64,000 nucleotides of DNA, from positions 1 through 64,000 of the forward strand of contig CANJRA010000010.1 in assembly GCA_947476625.1 (NCBI GenBank), given 5' to 3'. This DNA is from Fidelibacterota bacterium (GTDB lineage Bacteria; Pseudomonadota; Alphaproteobacteria; Rhodospirillales; Rhodospirillaceae). The notes under the pieces were generated by a model. The model ran no database searches. It was not told the origin of the DNA and saw nothing but the letters and a program-made list of their open reading frames with translations. Made by a program: the position numbers and the translations under genes. Positions 47,403-57,337 of this stretch are shown piece after piece (the stretch's first letter is position 1; every line of letters starts with the position of its first letter).

Positions 47403-48554
47403 TTACGCCGCAGCGCTTTGCGCTTCGCCGTATGCCCACGCCAGCCACGGCATCAGCTTTTCCAGATCGGCGGTATCAACAGTCGCACCGCCCCAGATGC
47501 GAAGGCCCGGCGGCGCATCGCGGTAAGCGCCGACGTCGAGAGCAACGCCTTCGGCTTCAAGCAGACTGACCATCTTCTTCGCCACGTCGGCCCGCTTGTC
47601 GGCCGCCACTTTCGGCAGCGTCAAACAGATCGAGGTGCAAGAGCGCGACACTGCCTTCTCGGCGAGGAACGCCAGCCAATCGTTCTTGGCAATGAAATCG
47701 GAAATCGCTTTAAGGTTAGCTTCCGAACGCGCGACCAAACCTTTCAACCCGCCGACACCTTCGGCCCAGGTCAATCCATCGACCGCGTCTTCCACACACA
47801 GCATCGACACGGTGTTGATCGTGTCACCCTCGAAGATTCCTTCGCTCAACTTTCCCTTCGACGTGAGACGGAAAATTTTCGGCATAGGCCATGGCGGCGT
47901 GTAGCTTTCCAGGCGCTCCACCGCGCGCGGCGAAATAATCAGCATGCCGTGTTGCGCCTCACCGCCCAGCACTTTCTGCCAGGAGTAAGTCACGACATCG
48001 AGCTTGTCCCACGGCATCTCCATGGCGAACACAGCGGACGTCGCATCGCAAATCGTCAGACCTTTACGATCCACCGGAATCCAGTTGCCGTTTGGCACGC
48101 GCACGCCCGAGGTCGTGCCGTTCCAGGTAAAGACCACATCGTGATCGAAGTTTACCTGACCGAGGTCCGGCAGCTTGCCGTAATCCGCCGTGATGGTGCG
48201 CGCGTCTTTCAGCTTCAGCTGCTTGACCACGTCGGTGACCCAACCTTCGCCAAAGCTTTCCCAGGCCAGCATATCCACCGGGCGGCCGCCCAGCGTATGC
48301 CACAGCATCATCTCGACAGCGCCAGTGTCGGACGCGGGAACGATGGCAATCCTGTAGTCGGCGGGCACACCGAGGATCGAACGGGTCTTGTCGATCACTT
48401 GCTTGATACGCGCCTTAGCGGGCTTTGCCCGGTGCGAGCGACCGACCAGCGCGTTCTTGAGAGCATCGAGAGTCCAGCCGGGACGCTTGGCGCAGGGGCC
48501 GGACGAAAATTGGTTGCGCGCCGGCTTCACCGACGGCTTCGGACTAGCGGACAT
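47403..48554 (-). CDS. serC: Phosphoserine aminotransferase
   Basis: PLP enzyme converting 3-phosphohydroxypyruvate and glutamate to 3-phosphoserine. From ATG 48554 it has 383 residues. [14 protein letters not shown] is the family N-terminus, [13 protein letters not shown] and the Schiff-base Lys in [15 protein letters not shown] (about 195) are present, and [11 protein letters not shown] closes the active site. It belongs to the alphaproteobacterial/actinobacterial SerC subgroup by look. The open frame further upstream lies in the leader and is rejected. It is preceded by a folded leader (48570-48606). Confidence 0.95.
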   Translation of the reverse strand: MSASPKPSVKPARNQFSSGPCAKRPGWTLDALKNALVGRSHRAKPAKARIKQVIDKTRSILGVPADYRIAIVPASDTGAVEMMLWHTLGGRPVDMLAWESFGEGWVTDVVKQLKLKDARTITADYGKLPDLGQVNFDHDVVFTWNGTTSGVRVPNGNWIPVDRKGLTICDATSAVFAMEMPWDKLDVVTYSWQKVLGGEAQHGMLIISPRAVERLESYTPPWPMPKIFRLTSKGKLSEGIFEGDTINTVSMLCVEDAVDGLTWAEGVGGLKGLVARSEANLKAISDFIAKNDWLAFLAEKAVSRSCTSICLTLPKVAADKRADVAKKMVSLLEAEGVALDVGAYRDAPPGLRIWGGATVDTADLEKLMPWLAWAYGEAQSAAA

Positions 48555-48569
48555 GGAATAGTGATTCCT

Positions 48570-48606
48570 TTGTAGAGAAATGAGATTTTCGGCCGAAAAC
48601 CTACAA
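48570..48606 (-). promoter_or_regulatory. Folded mRNA leader of serC
   Basis: On the minus strand TTGTAG (48601-48606) can pair with CTACAA (48570-48575). Inside lies a 6-base-pair stem-loop: GTTTTC, GGCC loop, GAAAAT (48585-48600), with a G-U pair that works only in the minus-strand RNA. The outer stem abuts the ribosome site AAAGGA 10-12 bases before ATG 48554. Such a structure fits the known alphaproteobacterial serC leader motif in position and size; whether the consensus matches I cannot test here. Confidence 0.45.
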
Positions 48607-48699
48607 GACTCGGCCAAAGGCGAGCGGAGTTTAGGAACCGGACCCCATGGCGTCAATTGCGCCGTCTGCGGGGTCAATAATCACGGAAAATCGCCAATT

Positions 48700-49509
48700 T
48701 TATGGGTCGAAAGGAGCGGCCGTGTGACCGTGGTTGAGGGGGCCGTGTCCCTTCCCCAAACCCGGCGCCGTCAACATGGCCGTCCGCACATAAGCGCGCG
48801 CGCGGGCGACGGCGGCAGGCAGTGTCATTTTCGCCGCCAGTCCGGCCGCAACCGCAGACGCCAATGTGCAGCCGGTGCCGTGGGTTGACGTGCTGTCGAT
48901 GCGGCCATCCTCAAAACGCATGACGTCGTCGCCGATAATTAACAGATCAACCAGACGATCGCCTTCGAGGTGACCGCCTTTCAGCAGCACTGCATCCGCG
49001 CCAAGTTTGCGCAAAGCGGGGATCGCGGCTTCCATGTCGCCAATGGTTTTAATACTGCGCCCCGTCAGCACTTCGGCCTCCGGCAGATTGGGCGTGATCA
49101 GCGCCGCACCGCGCACGAGATGTTCGATCAGCGCAGCAGCGGCATCGTCCGCCAACAAGCCATGGCCGCCTTTGGCGCGCATGACCGGGTCGACCACACG
49201 CGGCAGCGCTTTTCCTCTCAGCGCTCCGGCAACAGCTTCGATGATTGCGACTGATGCGAGCATCCCGGTTTTAACGACATCGGCGCCGATGTCTTCCAGC
49301 ACCGCCGCGATTTGCGCGGCAACGATGTCCGTTGGAATTTCATGAACGCCGGTAACACCCAGCGTATTTTGTACCGTGATGGCCGTCACAGCCGTCATCG
49401 CGTAGCCGCCTAACGCCGTCACGGTTTTGATATCGGCCTGAATGCCGGCACCGCCGCCAGAGTCCGAGCCCGCAATAATGAGAACGCGACCGATCACTTC
49501 ATCCCCCAA
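48700..49509 (-). CDS. thiD: Hydroxymethylpyrimidine/phosphomethylpyrimidine kinase
   Basis: Phosphorylates HMP and HMP-P to HMP-PP for thiamine synthesis. The 269-residue ribokinase-fold protein shows VLIIAGSDSGGGAGIQADIK (about 9), TAVTAITVQNT, VVKTGML, VVDPVM, TPNLPEAEVL and the anion hole/catalytic STHGTGCTLASAV (about 208, catalytic Cys). No other thi gene lies nearby. It follows glmM by 12 bases on the same strand. Confidence 0.94.
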   Translation of the reverse strand: MGDEVIGRVLIIAGSDSGGGAGIQADIKTVTALGGYAMTAVTAITVQNTLGVTGVHEIPTDIVAAQIAAVLEDIGADVVKTGMLASVAIIEAVAGALRGKALPRVVDPVMRAKGGHGLLADDAAAALIEHLVRGAALITPNLPEAEVLTGRSIKTIGDMEAAIPALRKLGADAVLLKGGHLEGDRLVDLLIIGDDVMRFEDGRIDSTSTHGTGCTLASAVAAGLAAKMTLPAAVARARAYVRTAMLTAPGLGKGHGPLNHGHTAAPFDP

Positions 49510-49521
49510 CCACGGTGCGCG

Positions 49522-50883
49522 TTACGCGGCCGCTTTGGCAATCACTGCGCAGAGATCCGTCACCACGGTATCGACTTCCTTCGCATCGTCGCCTTCGGCC
49601 ATGATGCGGATCAAGGGCTCGGTGCCGGACTTGCGGATAACCAAGCGGCCTCGGCCGCTCAGGCGTTTCTCGACAGCAGCCACCGCTTGCTGCACGGCCT
49701 GCAGCGCCAAGACATCGTCAGCACTGGTCCCGGCAGCCAACTTGACGTTTTTCAAAAGCTGCGGCACCGGATCGAACAGACGCAAGGTTTGACTCGCGGG
49801 CTTACGGCCTTCTACCAGCGCCGCCAACACCTGCAGCGCCGCGATGATGCCATCGCCCGTCGTTGCATGCTGGCCCATGATGATATGGCCCGACTGCTCG
49901 CCGCCGAGGTTGTAACCGCTTTCGCGCATCTGCTCGACGACATAGCGGTCGCCGACTTTGGTGCGGATCAGATCGAGATCAAGCGAACGCAAGTAGCGTT
50001 CAAGTCCAAGATTGCTCATAACCGTCGACACAACCGCGCCGCCGGCTAACTGGCGGGTGTGCTGCCAATGCCCGGCGATCAACGCCAACACTTGATCGCC
50101 GTCGACCATCTTGCCGTGTTCGTCACAAAACAATACCCGATCGGCATCGCCATCCAATGCAAGCCCGAGATCAGCTTTATGGCTGACGACCAGTTCCTGC
50201 ATACGCTCGGGATGCAACGAGCCGCAGCCGTCATTGATGTTGAACCCATTGGGTTCGACACCGACCTTGATGACCTCGGCGCCCAATTCCCAAAACACTG
50301 TCGGCGCGACTTTGTAGGCTGCACCATTCGCACAATCGACCACGATCTTGAGACCATCCAGCCGCAATCCACGCGGGAATGTCGTCTTGGCAGATTCGAT
50401 ATAACGTCCACCAGCGTCTTCCAATCGCTTGGCGCGTCCAAGCCGGTCCGAAGCAACGCGGGGCTCGGTCCAGCCATTGTCCATCATGGCTTCGATCTCG
50501 GATTCAATGGCATCGGAAAGTTTGTAGCCGTCCGGGCCAAACAGTTTGATGCCGTTATCTCGGTACGGATTATGCGACGCCGAGATCATCGCGCCAAGAT
50601 CGCAGCGCATCGCGCGCGTCAGCATCGCAATACCCGGCGTCGGGATTGGTCCGACGAGAATCACATCCATACCCGCCGAGACAAATCCTGCCGTCAGTGC
50701 GGGCTCAAGCATATACCCCGACAGCCGCGTATCCTTACCGATAACAACCGTGTGCCGATGTTTGCCGCGCGTGAAATGCCGCCCTGCCGCCATACCAAGG
50801 CGCATGATCGTATCGGGCGTCATGGGCTCGGCATTCGCCAGCCCCCTGATGCCATCGGTTCCAAACAGTTTACGGCTAGACAT
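49522..50883 (-). CDS. glmM: Phosphoglucosamine mutase
   Basis: Interconverts glucosamine-6- and -1-phosphate for UDP-GlcNAc, the precursor of peptidoglycan and lipid A. From ATG 50883 (453 residues) it has [13 protein letters not shown] (about 4), the catalytic phosphoserine loop [20 protein letters not shown] (Ser about 102), the metal loop [14 protein letters not shown] (about 243), the sugar-binding [10 protein letters not shown] (about 325) and [14 protein letters not shown]. An ATG at 50892 is too close to the ribosome site (AAGGA), which suits 50883. ftsH-folP-(lipoprotein)-glmM is a common alphaproteobacterial order. Confidence 0.96.
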   Translation of the reverse strand: MSSRKLFGTDGIRGLANAEPMTPDTIMRLGMAAGRHFTRGKHRHTVVIGKDTRLSGYMLEPALTAGFVSAGMDVILVGPIPTPGIAMLTRAMRCDLGAMISASHNPYRDNGIKLFGPDGYKLSDAIESEIEAMMDNGWTEPRVASDRLGRAKRLEDAGGRYIESAKTTFPRGLRLDGLKIVVDCANGAAYKVAPTVFWELGAEVIKVGVEPNGFNINDGCGSLHPERMQELVVSHKADLGLALDGDADRVLFCDEHGKMVDGDQVLALIAGHWQHTRQLAGGAVVSTVMSNLGLERYLRSLDLDLIRTKVGDRYVVEQMRESGYNLGGEQSGHIIMGQHATTGDGIIAALQVLAALVEGRKPASQTLRLFDPVPQLLKNVKLAAGTSADDVLALQAVQQAVAAVEKRLSGRGRLVIRKSGTEPLIRIMAEGDDAKEVDTVVTDLCAVIAKAAA

Positions 50884-51414
50884 CACGCGCATCCTTCAAC
50901 AAAACCTAGCGCCGGATATAAGCCCGCGCGAAACGATGTCACCTTGCCCTGCGACGTTTCGAAAATCATTCCGCGCGTCGGGTCGGTGCTGTGCACAACT
51001 AGGTTGTGGCCGTTTTCGTCGTACTTATGCGGCTCTATGGTGATATTTTTAGCATATATTTTAAGGACGTCCTCTTCCGTACTTCCGACGCCGACCCCCT
51101 CAGTGGTTACCGTAGGTGTGAGGTCCACCGCCGCGTGGCGCACATCGATCCGCGCCAGCCGTCCTTCATTGATCATATAAAAAAACGTCGCTCCCAGGCC
51201 CCTCGGTGCGCCGGACATAATAGCACTCTTGGGTATCGTGATCGGTCCCGATACCCTGGAATGCTGCCTTTACCGCCACGCGGGCTTCCTCGGTCGTCAT
51301 ACCGAAGGCCGCTTCGCCCAGGCCATTGGTTGTCAAACGGGCTGGTTGTGAGTCGCAAGCGGCCAGCCATGACGCGCACAGCAATAGCGTAGTGGATCCG
51401 ATGAAGGCTTTCAC
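50883..51414 (-). pseudogene. Lipoprotein gene frameshifted at a T7 tract
   Basis: The 5' piece (51166-51414) encodes a lipoprotein signal with lipobox LAAC (about residues 17-20) and GLGEAAFGMTTEEARVAVKA. The 3' piece (50883-51218) continues the same protein with YMINEGRLARIDVRHAAV and ends at GFVEGCA. The frames meet at a run of seven A on the plus strand (51179-51185); six would fuse them into one protein of about 176 residues. The paired AAFGMTTEEARVAVKA and VGVGSTEEDVLKIY segments suggest two related halves. The stop shares one base with the glmM ATG. Function unknown. Confidence 0.72.
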
Positions 51415-51417
51415 TGG

Positions 51418-52491
51418 CTACCCGCCAGCCGCAAAATGTTCTGCCACCGCCAGCGCCTGCAGCGTCTCCGCCACATCATGAACGCGCAGGATGTGAACAC
51501 CCAGCCGCGCGCCATGCAGCGCACCCGCGAGTGAACCCGGAAGACGTTGGTCTGCGGGTTCTCCCTTACTCATGCGGCCAATAAACCCCTTACGCGACAC
51601 ACCAAGCATCAGCGCACACCCCAAACCGTGGAATAGAGCCATATGTTCCAGGATTTCGGCATTATGCGTATCGGTCTTACCAAAGCCGACGCCGGGATCG
51701 ACTGCAATCTTGGACTTAGGAATACCTGCCCGCTCACACGCAACTATCCGCGCCGCCAGCGCATCGTAGATGTCGCCCGGCGCCCAGACATACGTCGGAT
51801 TTTCCTGCATGGTTTGCGGCGTACCCTGCATGTGCATCAGCACAACCCTCACGCCGCTTTTGGCTACCACGCGCAACGAGTCAGCATCACCTTCGAGCGC
51901 CGTGATGTCGTTGACGATCTGCGCTCCGGCAGCAATCGCGGCCTCCATCACTGCCGCATGTCGCGTATCGATGGAAACGCTCAAGCCGGCATGCGCGAGC
52001 CCTTTCACGACCGGCACCACGCGCGCCATTTCCTCGTCGACGGCAACCGGCGCGGCCCCGGGACGGGTAGATTCACCGCCCACGTCGATAATGGCTGCAC
52101 CTGCCGTAGCCATGACTAACCCGCGCTCAATTGCTGCGTCGGGCGTATGATAGCGTCCGCCATCGGAAAAACTATCGGGCGTGACATTCAACACACCCAT
52201 GAGCGCCGGAATTTTTTCCTGTACAACAAAGGGCGCGGGCGCACCCGCAAGTGCGGCCAGTTGCCGCGAGATCACACCGCGCAAGTCGGCCGGAATGCCG
52301 CGCGCCTCTTTTTCATAGGCCGCGCGGGTAATAGTCCCGAGCGGCTTCCGTGCGCCATTCTCGCGCAACGAAACATCCATCGCCGCAAAAGCCATTTGCC
52401 CGCCCAACAACGGCCACGCCCAACCGACGGAGATCGCTTCCGAAGCGGCATGACCCTTTAGCAGTGCGCGCGGCGTGATGTAGATGGACAC
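51418..52491 (-). CDS. folP: Dihydropteroate synthase
   Basis: Joins p-aminobenzoate to the pterin diphosphate in folate synthesis; the sulfonamide target. The TIM-barrel core starts near residue 98 with GVLNVTPDSFSDGGRY, then DVGGESTRPGAAPV, SIDTRHAAVMEAA, VNDITALEGD, MHMQGTPQTMQENPTY and DPGVGFGKTDTHN. At 357 residues it carries an N-terminal extension of about 95 residues that is not part of the classical enzyme and that I do not recognise. It follows ftsH by 82 bases with a terminator between, so it may have its own promoter. Confidence 0.93.
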   Translation of the reverse strand: MSIYITPRALLKGHAASEAISVGWAWPLLGGQMAFAAMDVSLRENGARKPLGTITRAAYEKEARGIPADLRGVISRQLAALAGAPAPFVVQEKIPALMGVLNVTPDSFSDGGRYHTPDAAIERGLVMATAGAAIIDVGGESTRPGAAPVAVDEEMARVVPVVKGLAHAGLSVSIDTRHAAVMEAAIAAGAQIVNDITALEGDADSLRVVAKSGVRVVLMHMQGTPQTMQENPTYVWAPGDIYDALAARIVACERAGIPKSKIAVDPGVGFGKTDTHNAEILEHMALFHGLGCALMLGVSRKGFIGRMSKGEPADQRLPGSLAGALHGARLGVHILRVHDVAETLQALAVAEHFAAGG

Positions 52492-52511
52492 CCAATCCCC
52501 TCACAAGCAAA

Positions 52512-52546
52512 GACCCCGCCCCAAGACGTCAATCCTGGGCGGGGTC
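52512..52546 (-). terminator. Terminator of ftsH
   Basis: A perfect 10-base-pair stem (GACCCCGCCC with GGGCGGGGTC) around a 15-base loop, followed on the minus strand by TTTGCTTG. It lies 27 bases past the ftsH stop. Confidence 0.82.
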
Positions 52547-52573
52547 CGTAGTCTAGTCGATATTGAGAGCGGT

Positions 52574-54499
52574 TTAAGCCCCCGGCTGCGGGGTCGGTTC
52601 CGGGCCGAAAGGTGCGCCGCGATCGCCCGCGCCGGTGCTGGGCACCGAACTGCGGCGGCCCGGCTCACGGGGCTTCGGCGTGTTCTTTTCCTTGTCGATC
52701 TTCTCGCCGCGCAGAAGGGCTTCGATTTCCTCACGGCTCAAGGTTTCGTGCTCAAGCAGACCCTGCGCGATGATCTCCAACTGATCGCGATGCTCTTCCA
52801 GGATCTTGCGTGCGGTTTTTTCGCCGCCTTCGACGAACTTACGCACTTCCTCGTCGATCAGGCTCGCCGTCGCATCCGAGACGTTCTTCGTCTGGGTCAC
52901 GGAATGACCCAGGAAGACTTCACCCTGATTGTCGGTATAGCGCAAAGGTCCCAGCTTCTCGGAGAAGCCATACTCGGTAACCATCTTGCGCGCGATATCG
53001 GTGGCGCGGCGGATATCGTCCGACGCACCCGTCGTCACGCGGTCCATGCCGAAAGTCATTTCTTCCGCTACACGCCCACCGAATAGGCTGGCGAGCTGCG
53101 CCTTTAGTTCGATCTTGGACATGCTGTACTTGTCGCGCTCGGGCAGGAACATCGTCACACCCAAGGCGCGGCCGCGCGGAATAATCGTGACCTTGTGCAA
53201 GGGCTCATGGCTCGGCACGTGCAGCATAACCAAGGCGTGGCCGCCTTCATGATAGGCCGTCAGTTTTTTCTCGTCCTCGGACATGACCATCGAGCGGCGC
53301 TCGGCGCCCATCAACACCTTGTCCTTGGCTTCTTCGAATTCCTGCATGCCGAGCACTCGCTTCGCCTTGCGGGCAGCCAGCAGGGCTGCCTCATTCACAA
53401 GGTTGGCGAGGTCGGCACCGGAGAACCCCGGCGTGCCGCGCGCTATGACTTTTAAATCAACGTCCGTGCCCAGCGGGGTCTTTTTGCTGTGAACCTGCAG
53501 AATGCGCTCGCGCCCGACGATATCCGGGTTCGGCACCACGACCTGACGGTCGAAGCGGCCCGGACGCAGCAGCGCCGGATCGAGCACATCGGGACGGTTG
53601 GTAGCGGCAATCAGGATAACGCCTTCATTCGCTTCAAAGCCGTCCATTTCCACCAGCAACTGGTTCAACGTCTGTTCGCGTTCGTCGTTACCGCCGCCCA
53701 GACCGGCGCCGCGATGGCGGCCGACCGCGTCGATTTCGTCGATGAAGATAATGCACGGCGCGTTCTTCTTGCCCTGCTCGAACATGTCGCGCACACGCGA
53801 TGCGCCAACGCCGACGAACATTTCAACGAAGTCGGAACCCGAGATCGTGAAGAACGGCACATTGGCTTCGCCCGCGATCGAGCGCGCCAACAAAGTCTTA
53901 CCGGTACCCGGCGGGCCAACCAAAAGCACGCCCTTGGGGATTTTGCCGCCCAGACGCTGGAACTTCTGCGGGTCACGCAGGAACTCGACGATTTCTTCCA
54001 ATTCTTGCTTGGCTTCTTCCACGCCGGCCACATCGTCAAACGTGACGCGGCCCTGCTTCTCGGTCAGGAGCTTAGCGCGCGACTTGCCAAAGCCCATGGC
54101 CTTGCCGCCGCCGCCCTGCATCTGGCGCATGAAGAAGACCCACACGCCGATCAGCAACAGCATCGGGAACCAGGAAATGACCACACCCCAGAACGACAAC
54201 TCATTGTCGCTACGCGGGACGGCTTTGATGGTGACGTTGTGTTCGCGCAGGTTCGGAACCAGGCTGGGATCTTCCGGCGCGTAGGTGCGGAAGTCTCCGC
54301 CCGCTTTGAACGATCCGGAAATGTTCGGGCCTTGAATCGTCACGTCTTGAATTTCGCTGCGTTCAACCGCAGCCATGAAATCCGAGAAATAAGTCTCGCG
54401 GCTGGAGCTGCGCGGCGTCGTCCCCTGGAACAGGTTAAACAGCGCGACGACGCACACCAGGATGATCGCCCACAACATCAAGTTACGGCTGATATTCAA
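52574..54499 (-). CDS. ftsH: ATP-dependent zinc metalloprotease FtsH
   Basis: Membrane-anchored AAA+ protease that degrades membrane and regulatory proteins (for example LpxC and RpoH in enterics). The 641-residue protein has a first membrane helix (about 7-24), a periplasmic domain, a second helix (about 102-124), Walker [14 protein letters not shown] (about 196), Walker [13 protein letters not shown] (about 250), the SRH region ([20 protein letters not shown], about 305) and the zinc motif [10 protein letters not shown] (about 420). It lies downstream of tilS, 129 bases away, with a putative heat-shock promoter between. Confidence 0.97.
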   Translation of the reverse strand: MNISRNLMLWAIILVCVVALFNLFQGTTPRSSSRETYFSDFMAAVERSEIQDVTIQGPNISGSFKAGGDFRTYAPEDPSLVPNLREHNVTIKAVPRSDNELSFWGVVISWFPMLLLIGVWVFFMRQMQGGGGKAMGFGKSRAKLLTEKQGRVTFDDVAGVEEAKQELEEIVEFLRDPQKFQRLGGKIPKGVLLVGPPGTGKTLLARSIAGEANVPFFTISGSDFVEMFVGVGASRVRDMFEQGKKNAPCIIFIDEIDAVGRHRGAGLGGGNDEREQTLNQLLVEMDGFEANEGVILIAATNRPDVLDPALLRPGRFDRQVVVPNPDIVGRERILQVHSKKTPLGTDVDLKVIARGTPGFSGADLANLVNEAALLAARKAKRVLGMQEFEEAKDKVLMGAERRSMVMSEDEKKLTAYHEGGHALVMLHVPSHEPLHKVTIIPRGRALGVTMFLPERDKYSMSKIELKAQLASLFGGRVAEEMTFGMDRVTTGASDDIRRATDIARKMVTEYGFSEKLGPLRYTDNQGEVFLGHSVTQTKNVSDATASLIDEEVRKFVEGGEKTARKILEEHRDQLEIIAQGLLEHETLSREEIEALLRGEKIDKEKNTPKPREPGRRSSVPSTGAGDRGAPFGPEPTPQPGA

Positions 54500-54547
54500 G
54501 TCGGTCCCCTACTCTACAGAGCTGGTTCGGGATGAAGGATATTAGTT

Positions 54548-54575
54548 AAATAGTGCGCCAAAGCGGCGATGCAAG
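54548..54575 (-). promoter_or_regulatory. Putative heat-shock (RpoH-type) promoter of ftsH
   Basis: Minus strand: -35 CTTGCA (54570-54575), a 16-base spacer and -10 CTATTT (54548-54553). It has the same spacing as the lon and clpP candidates and nearly the same hexamers. Start near 54541 would give a leader of about 42 bases. Confidence 0.5.
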
Positions 54576-54628
54576 CAAAGCGTTTGTAGACCAGGAAATA
54601 TCACGATTCTGAGTGTCACAATTCGGCA

Positions 54629-55978
54629 TCACAGCGCGGCTGGCGCCTCAAAACCCGCAGAAATGCAGGTCACTCCCAACCGAAACCCGGCCATGTCCGC
54701 AACGTCCGCGCGCGTATAACCGGCATGCGGCACCGCGGCCACGCCCGCGGCATCGAACAAAACCGGCAACGTCCGGCGCACGCGAAACGGGATTTTCGCC
54801 AATGCGGCCCGCACGGTTTCCGGCAAAGCCGCAGACTGAGCGGCGCCTTTCAAACATGAAACTGTGAATGCCGCTGCGGCCTCGGTAGCCAACGTCAGGC
54901 GAAACCGCTCGTCCCACACGACCGATGAATTGCCCGTCAACGTTTTATCCTCGGTAATCTGAGCGGCCTCACGCGAGATCATCACCTGCTCACCGTCACG
55001 GCCGACAAGGCAGCCATGCAGAGTCACATCGCGCCAAGGCCCCGCGCCGATACGTGCATAAAGGCGAACGAGGCTTTCAAAACGCGGGCCGTAACTATGT
55101 CCCCCTGCCCCCGTCAGCAGCCGCGCCAAGGCGCGCAGCGCAATCTCTTCCGGCGCATCCAGCAGCGCCGCAACCGGCAGCCGCGCTACGCCAAAAACAT
55201 CCCAGGAACCCTGCGCCAGCAGCGCCGTCACCGCATGCTCTAGCGCCGCCCGCGCCCGCTGCAAATGCCCGACCGTGGCAAGCAAACGCTCACGCGTCAG
55301 ACCTTCCCGCTCCAGCACCTCCTGAGCTTGGCGAAAGCGCACGCGCGTACTGGCGGTATTTTGATTGGATGGATCTTCGATCCAACTCTGTCCGAATCCG
55401 TCGCAGACCGACATCAACTGCAGCTTCGTGAAACCGAGCAACGGACGCGCGACGACAATCCCATGGCGCAGCATCATCGGTGCCATAGCTGCCAAGCCTT
55501 CCACACCGCTGCCGCGCGATAAGCGCAGCAGAAATGTCTCGACCTGATCGTCGGCGTGGTGCGCCAAAAACAAATGTGAACAATCGTTGGCCGCGCACCA
55601 ATCGGTCATCAGACGGTAGCGCGCCGTGCGCGCCGCGCTTTGGGCACTACGCTTAAATGTGCGCGCATGCGGCCCCTCGTCCCACCGCAGTATCGTATGC
55701 GGAATATCGTGCGCACCGAGCCATGCGCCGACACGCACAGCCTCGGTCGCGGCAGCAGCACGCAATTGGTGATCGACCGTCAGGGCATGGGCCGCAACGC
55801 GGCGATCTTTCGCCCAGCGCGCCAAAAGAAGCGCTAGCGCCAGACTGTCGGCGCCGCCCGAAACCGCCACCGCCACCGACGCCCCAAGCGGTAGGCGAAA
55901 AGCCGTCATAGCCGCGGCAAACTGCGCGCTTAAACCTGCGCCCTCATCCGCCGTTTCCGATGCGGAGGACGGGCCCAT
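54629..55978 (-). CDS. tilS: tRNA(Ile)-lysidine synthetase
   Basis: Converts C34 of tRNA-Ile(CAU) to lysidine, so it reads AUA and not AUG. The PP-loop ATPase signature VAVSGGADSLALALLLA is at about 36-52, followed by ALTVDHQLR, HTILRWDEGPH and FLAHHADDQVETFLLRLSRG (about 138). A helical middle domain and a C-terminal TilS-type domain follow (449 residues in all). It lies 7 bases after cpoB and precedes ftsH, the usual alphaproteobacterial order. Confidence 0.95.
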   Translation of the reverse strand: MGPSSASETADEGAGLSAQFAAAMTAFRLPLGASVAVAVSGGADSLALALLLARWAKDRRVAAHALTVDHQLRAAAATEAVRVGAWLGAHDIPHTILRWDEGPHARTFKRSAQSAARTARYRLMTDWCAANDCSHLFLAHHADDQVETFLLRLSRGSGVEGLAAMAPMMLRHGIVVARPLLGFTKLQLMSVCDGFGQSWIEDPSNQNTASTRVRFRQAQEVLEREGLTRERLLATVGHLQRARAALEHAVTALLAQGSWDVFGVARLPVAALLDAPEEIALRALARLLTGAGGHSYGPRFESLVRLYARIGAGPWRDVTLHGCLVGRDGEQVMISREAAQITEDKTLTGNSSVVWDERFRLTLATEAAAAFTVSCLKGAAQSAALPETVRAALAKIPFRVRRTLPVLFDAAGVAAVPHAGYTRADVADMAGFRLGVTCISAGFEAPAAL

Positions 55979-55985
55979 ATTTGCC

Positions 55986-57227
55986 CTAAGCCTTGCACTT
56001 CAAACGGGCGAATTCGGTCTTACCCGATTTCAAAACCGTCGCATCGGCATCGGGATAGTCTTTGGCCAAACGCCCAAGGGCTGTGCACGCACCGGGCACC
56101 TGATTGAGCTTGGACATCGACATGCCAAGCTTCAGCAGATTGTCCGGACCTTTCGCGGTCTTGGGATATTTCTGATAGCCGGAGAGAAACTCCACAGCAG
56201 CTTGCTGGAAGTCACCGCGCACATAATAGGTCTCACCGAGCCAGTATTGCACATTTCCGGCAAGCGGATCCTTGGGATGCTTTTGGAGGAACTCGCGCAA
56301 CGTCGATTCTGCTTTCGGATAATCTTGCCGCTTCAAGAACTCGAACGCGAATTCATACTGCTGCTTAGGTGTGCCTTCCGGCAATTTCACGGCCGCCGAC
56401 GGGGCCATAGCAATCTGGCCTGAACTGACCGGCCCCGGACCAGGGGCCGCACGCGGCGCGGCTTGCTGCGCCGTGGGCTCGGGCGCTGGTGGTGGTGGCG
56501 GCGGCGCATTGGGATCGGGCGGCAGCGGCCGGCCGGCCGCATCGGTGCGAATGACAAACCCGCCATTGGCATTCACTCCGCCCGGACCACTCGCGACCGG
56601 TTGTTGGGCGGCCTGTTGTACGGCCGCGGGCGGCGGCGCTGATGGACGCGTGGTAGGCTGTGACGCCACGGGTTGCGATAACGGTGCATCGGCGTTGAGA
56701 TCCGCCGGAATGCGGCGGGATGTATCGGCCGCAGGCGCTGGTGTGGACGATGGCACGCTCGCCACATCTTGATCCGGCAACGGCACCAGTGTCTGACCTT
56801 GCTGCTGCGGCGCTGCCGGTGGTGACGGCACTGCGGCTGCTGGCGCACCGGTTAAACCCAACGATTGCTCAATGCGTGCGATCCGTAAGCTGGTGTCGTC
56901 CTGCAACACGTCCAGCTGCTTGGCGCTACGCTGCGCACTGAAACGCGCTTCTTCGACTTGGCCTGTCAGCAGCTCGACACTGCGCTCCAAAGCCAGGAGC
57001 CGCAGCGTAATGTCGCTGGTGCTTTCCTGTGGCGCAGTCTCGACAGCCGCGCCGGGCGCAACTTTTGCCAGCGCTTTTTGCAGGCGCTGAATATCTTGCT
57101 CAAGCTTGGCGATCCGAGCGCTATCGCTCTGCGCATGGGCAACGCCACCGAAGAACAGAAGGCCGACAATTACGGCCGCTGTCAGGTGTTTTAAAACCGA
57201 ATGCAATGACGTCATGGGTACCGACAT
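55986..57227 (-). CDS. cpoB: Tol-Pal system protein CpoB (YbgF)
   Basis: Periplasmic coordinator of outer-membrane constriction with peptidoglycan synthesis at division. The 413-residue protein has a signal peptide (ending near AHA-QS, residue 32), an N-terminal coiled coil (about 35-115; trimerising in E. coli), a long Pro/Ala-rich linker (about 120-275) and TPR-like repeats to the end (PKQQYEFAFEFLKRQDYPKA, about 290). The linker is longer than in E. coli. Start ATG 57227 has AAGGGAA at about nine bases; ATG 57215 is an alternative. Confidence 0.93.
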   Translation of the reverse strand: MSVPMTSLHSVLKHLTAAVIVGLLFFGGVAHAQSDSARIAKLEQDIQRLQKALAKVAPGAAVETAPQESTSDITLRLLALERSVELLTGQVEEARFSAQRSAKQLDVLQDDTSLRIARIEQSLGLTGAPAAAVPSPPAAPQQQGQTLVPLPDQDVASVPSSTPAPAADTSRRIPADLNADAPLSQPVASQPTTRPSAPPPAAVQQAAQQPVASGPGGVNANGGFVIRTDAAGRPLPPDPNAPPPPPPAPEPTAQQAAPRAAPGPGPVSSGQIAMAPSAAVKLPEGTPKQQYEFAFEFLKRQDYPKAESTLREFLQKHPKDPLAGNVQYWLGETYYVRGDFQQAAVEFLSGYQKYPKTAKGPDNLLKLGMSMSKLNQVPGACTALGRLAKDYPDADATVLKSGKTEFARLKCKA

Positions 57228-57337
57228 GCGGGGTCATTCCCTTATAAATGCAACGCGCCGCCTCCAGCGCGGGTGCCGAACGGGGTCAGCATTACGCTGA
57301 ACCAATATCCAGGCAAGAATAAGGCACCTAAAAATAA

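Noticed and set aside
56371-56772. Gly/Ala-rich plus-strand frame opposite the cpoB linker
   Set aside because: Complement of Pro/Ala-rich codons in cpoB; produced by base composition.
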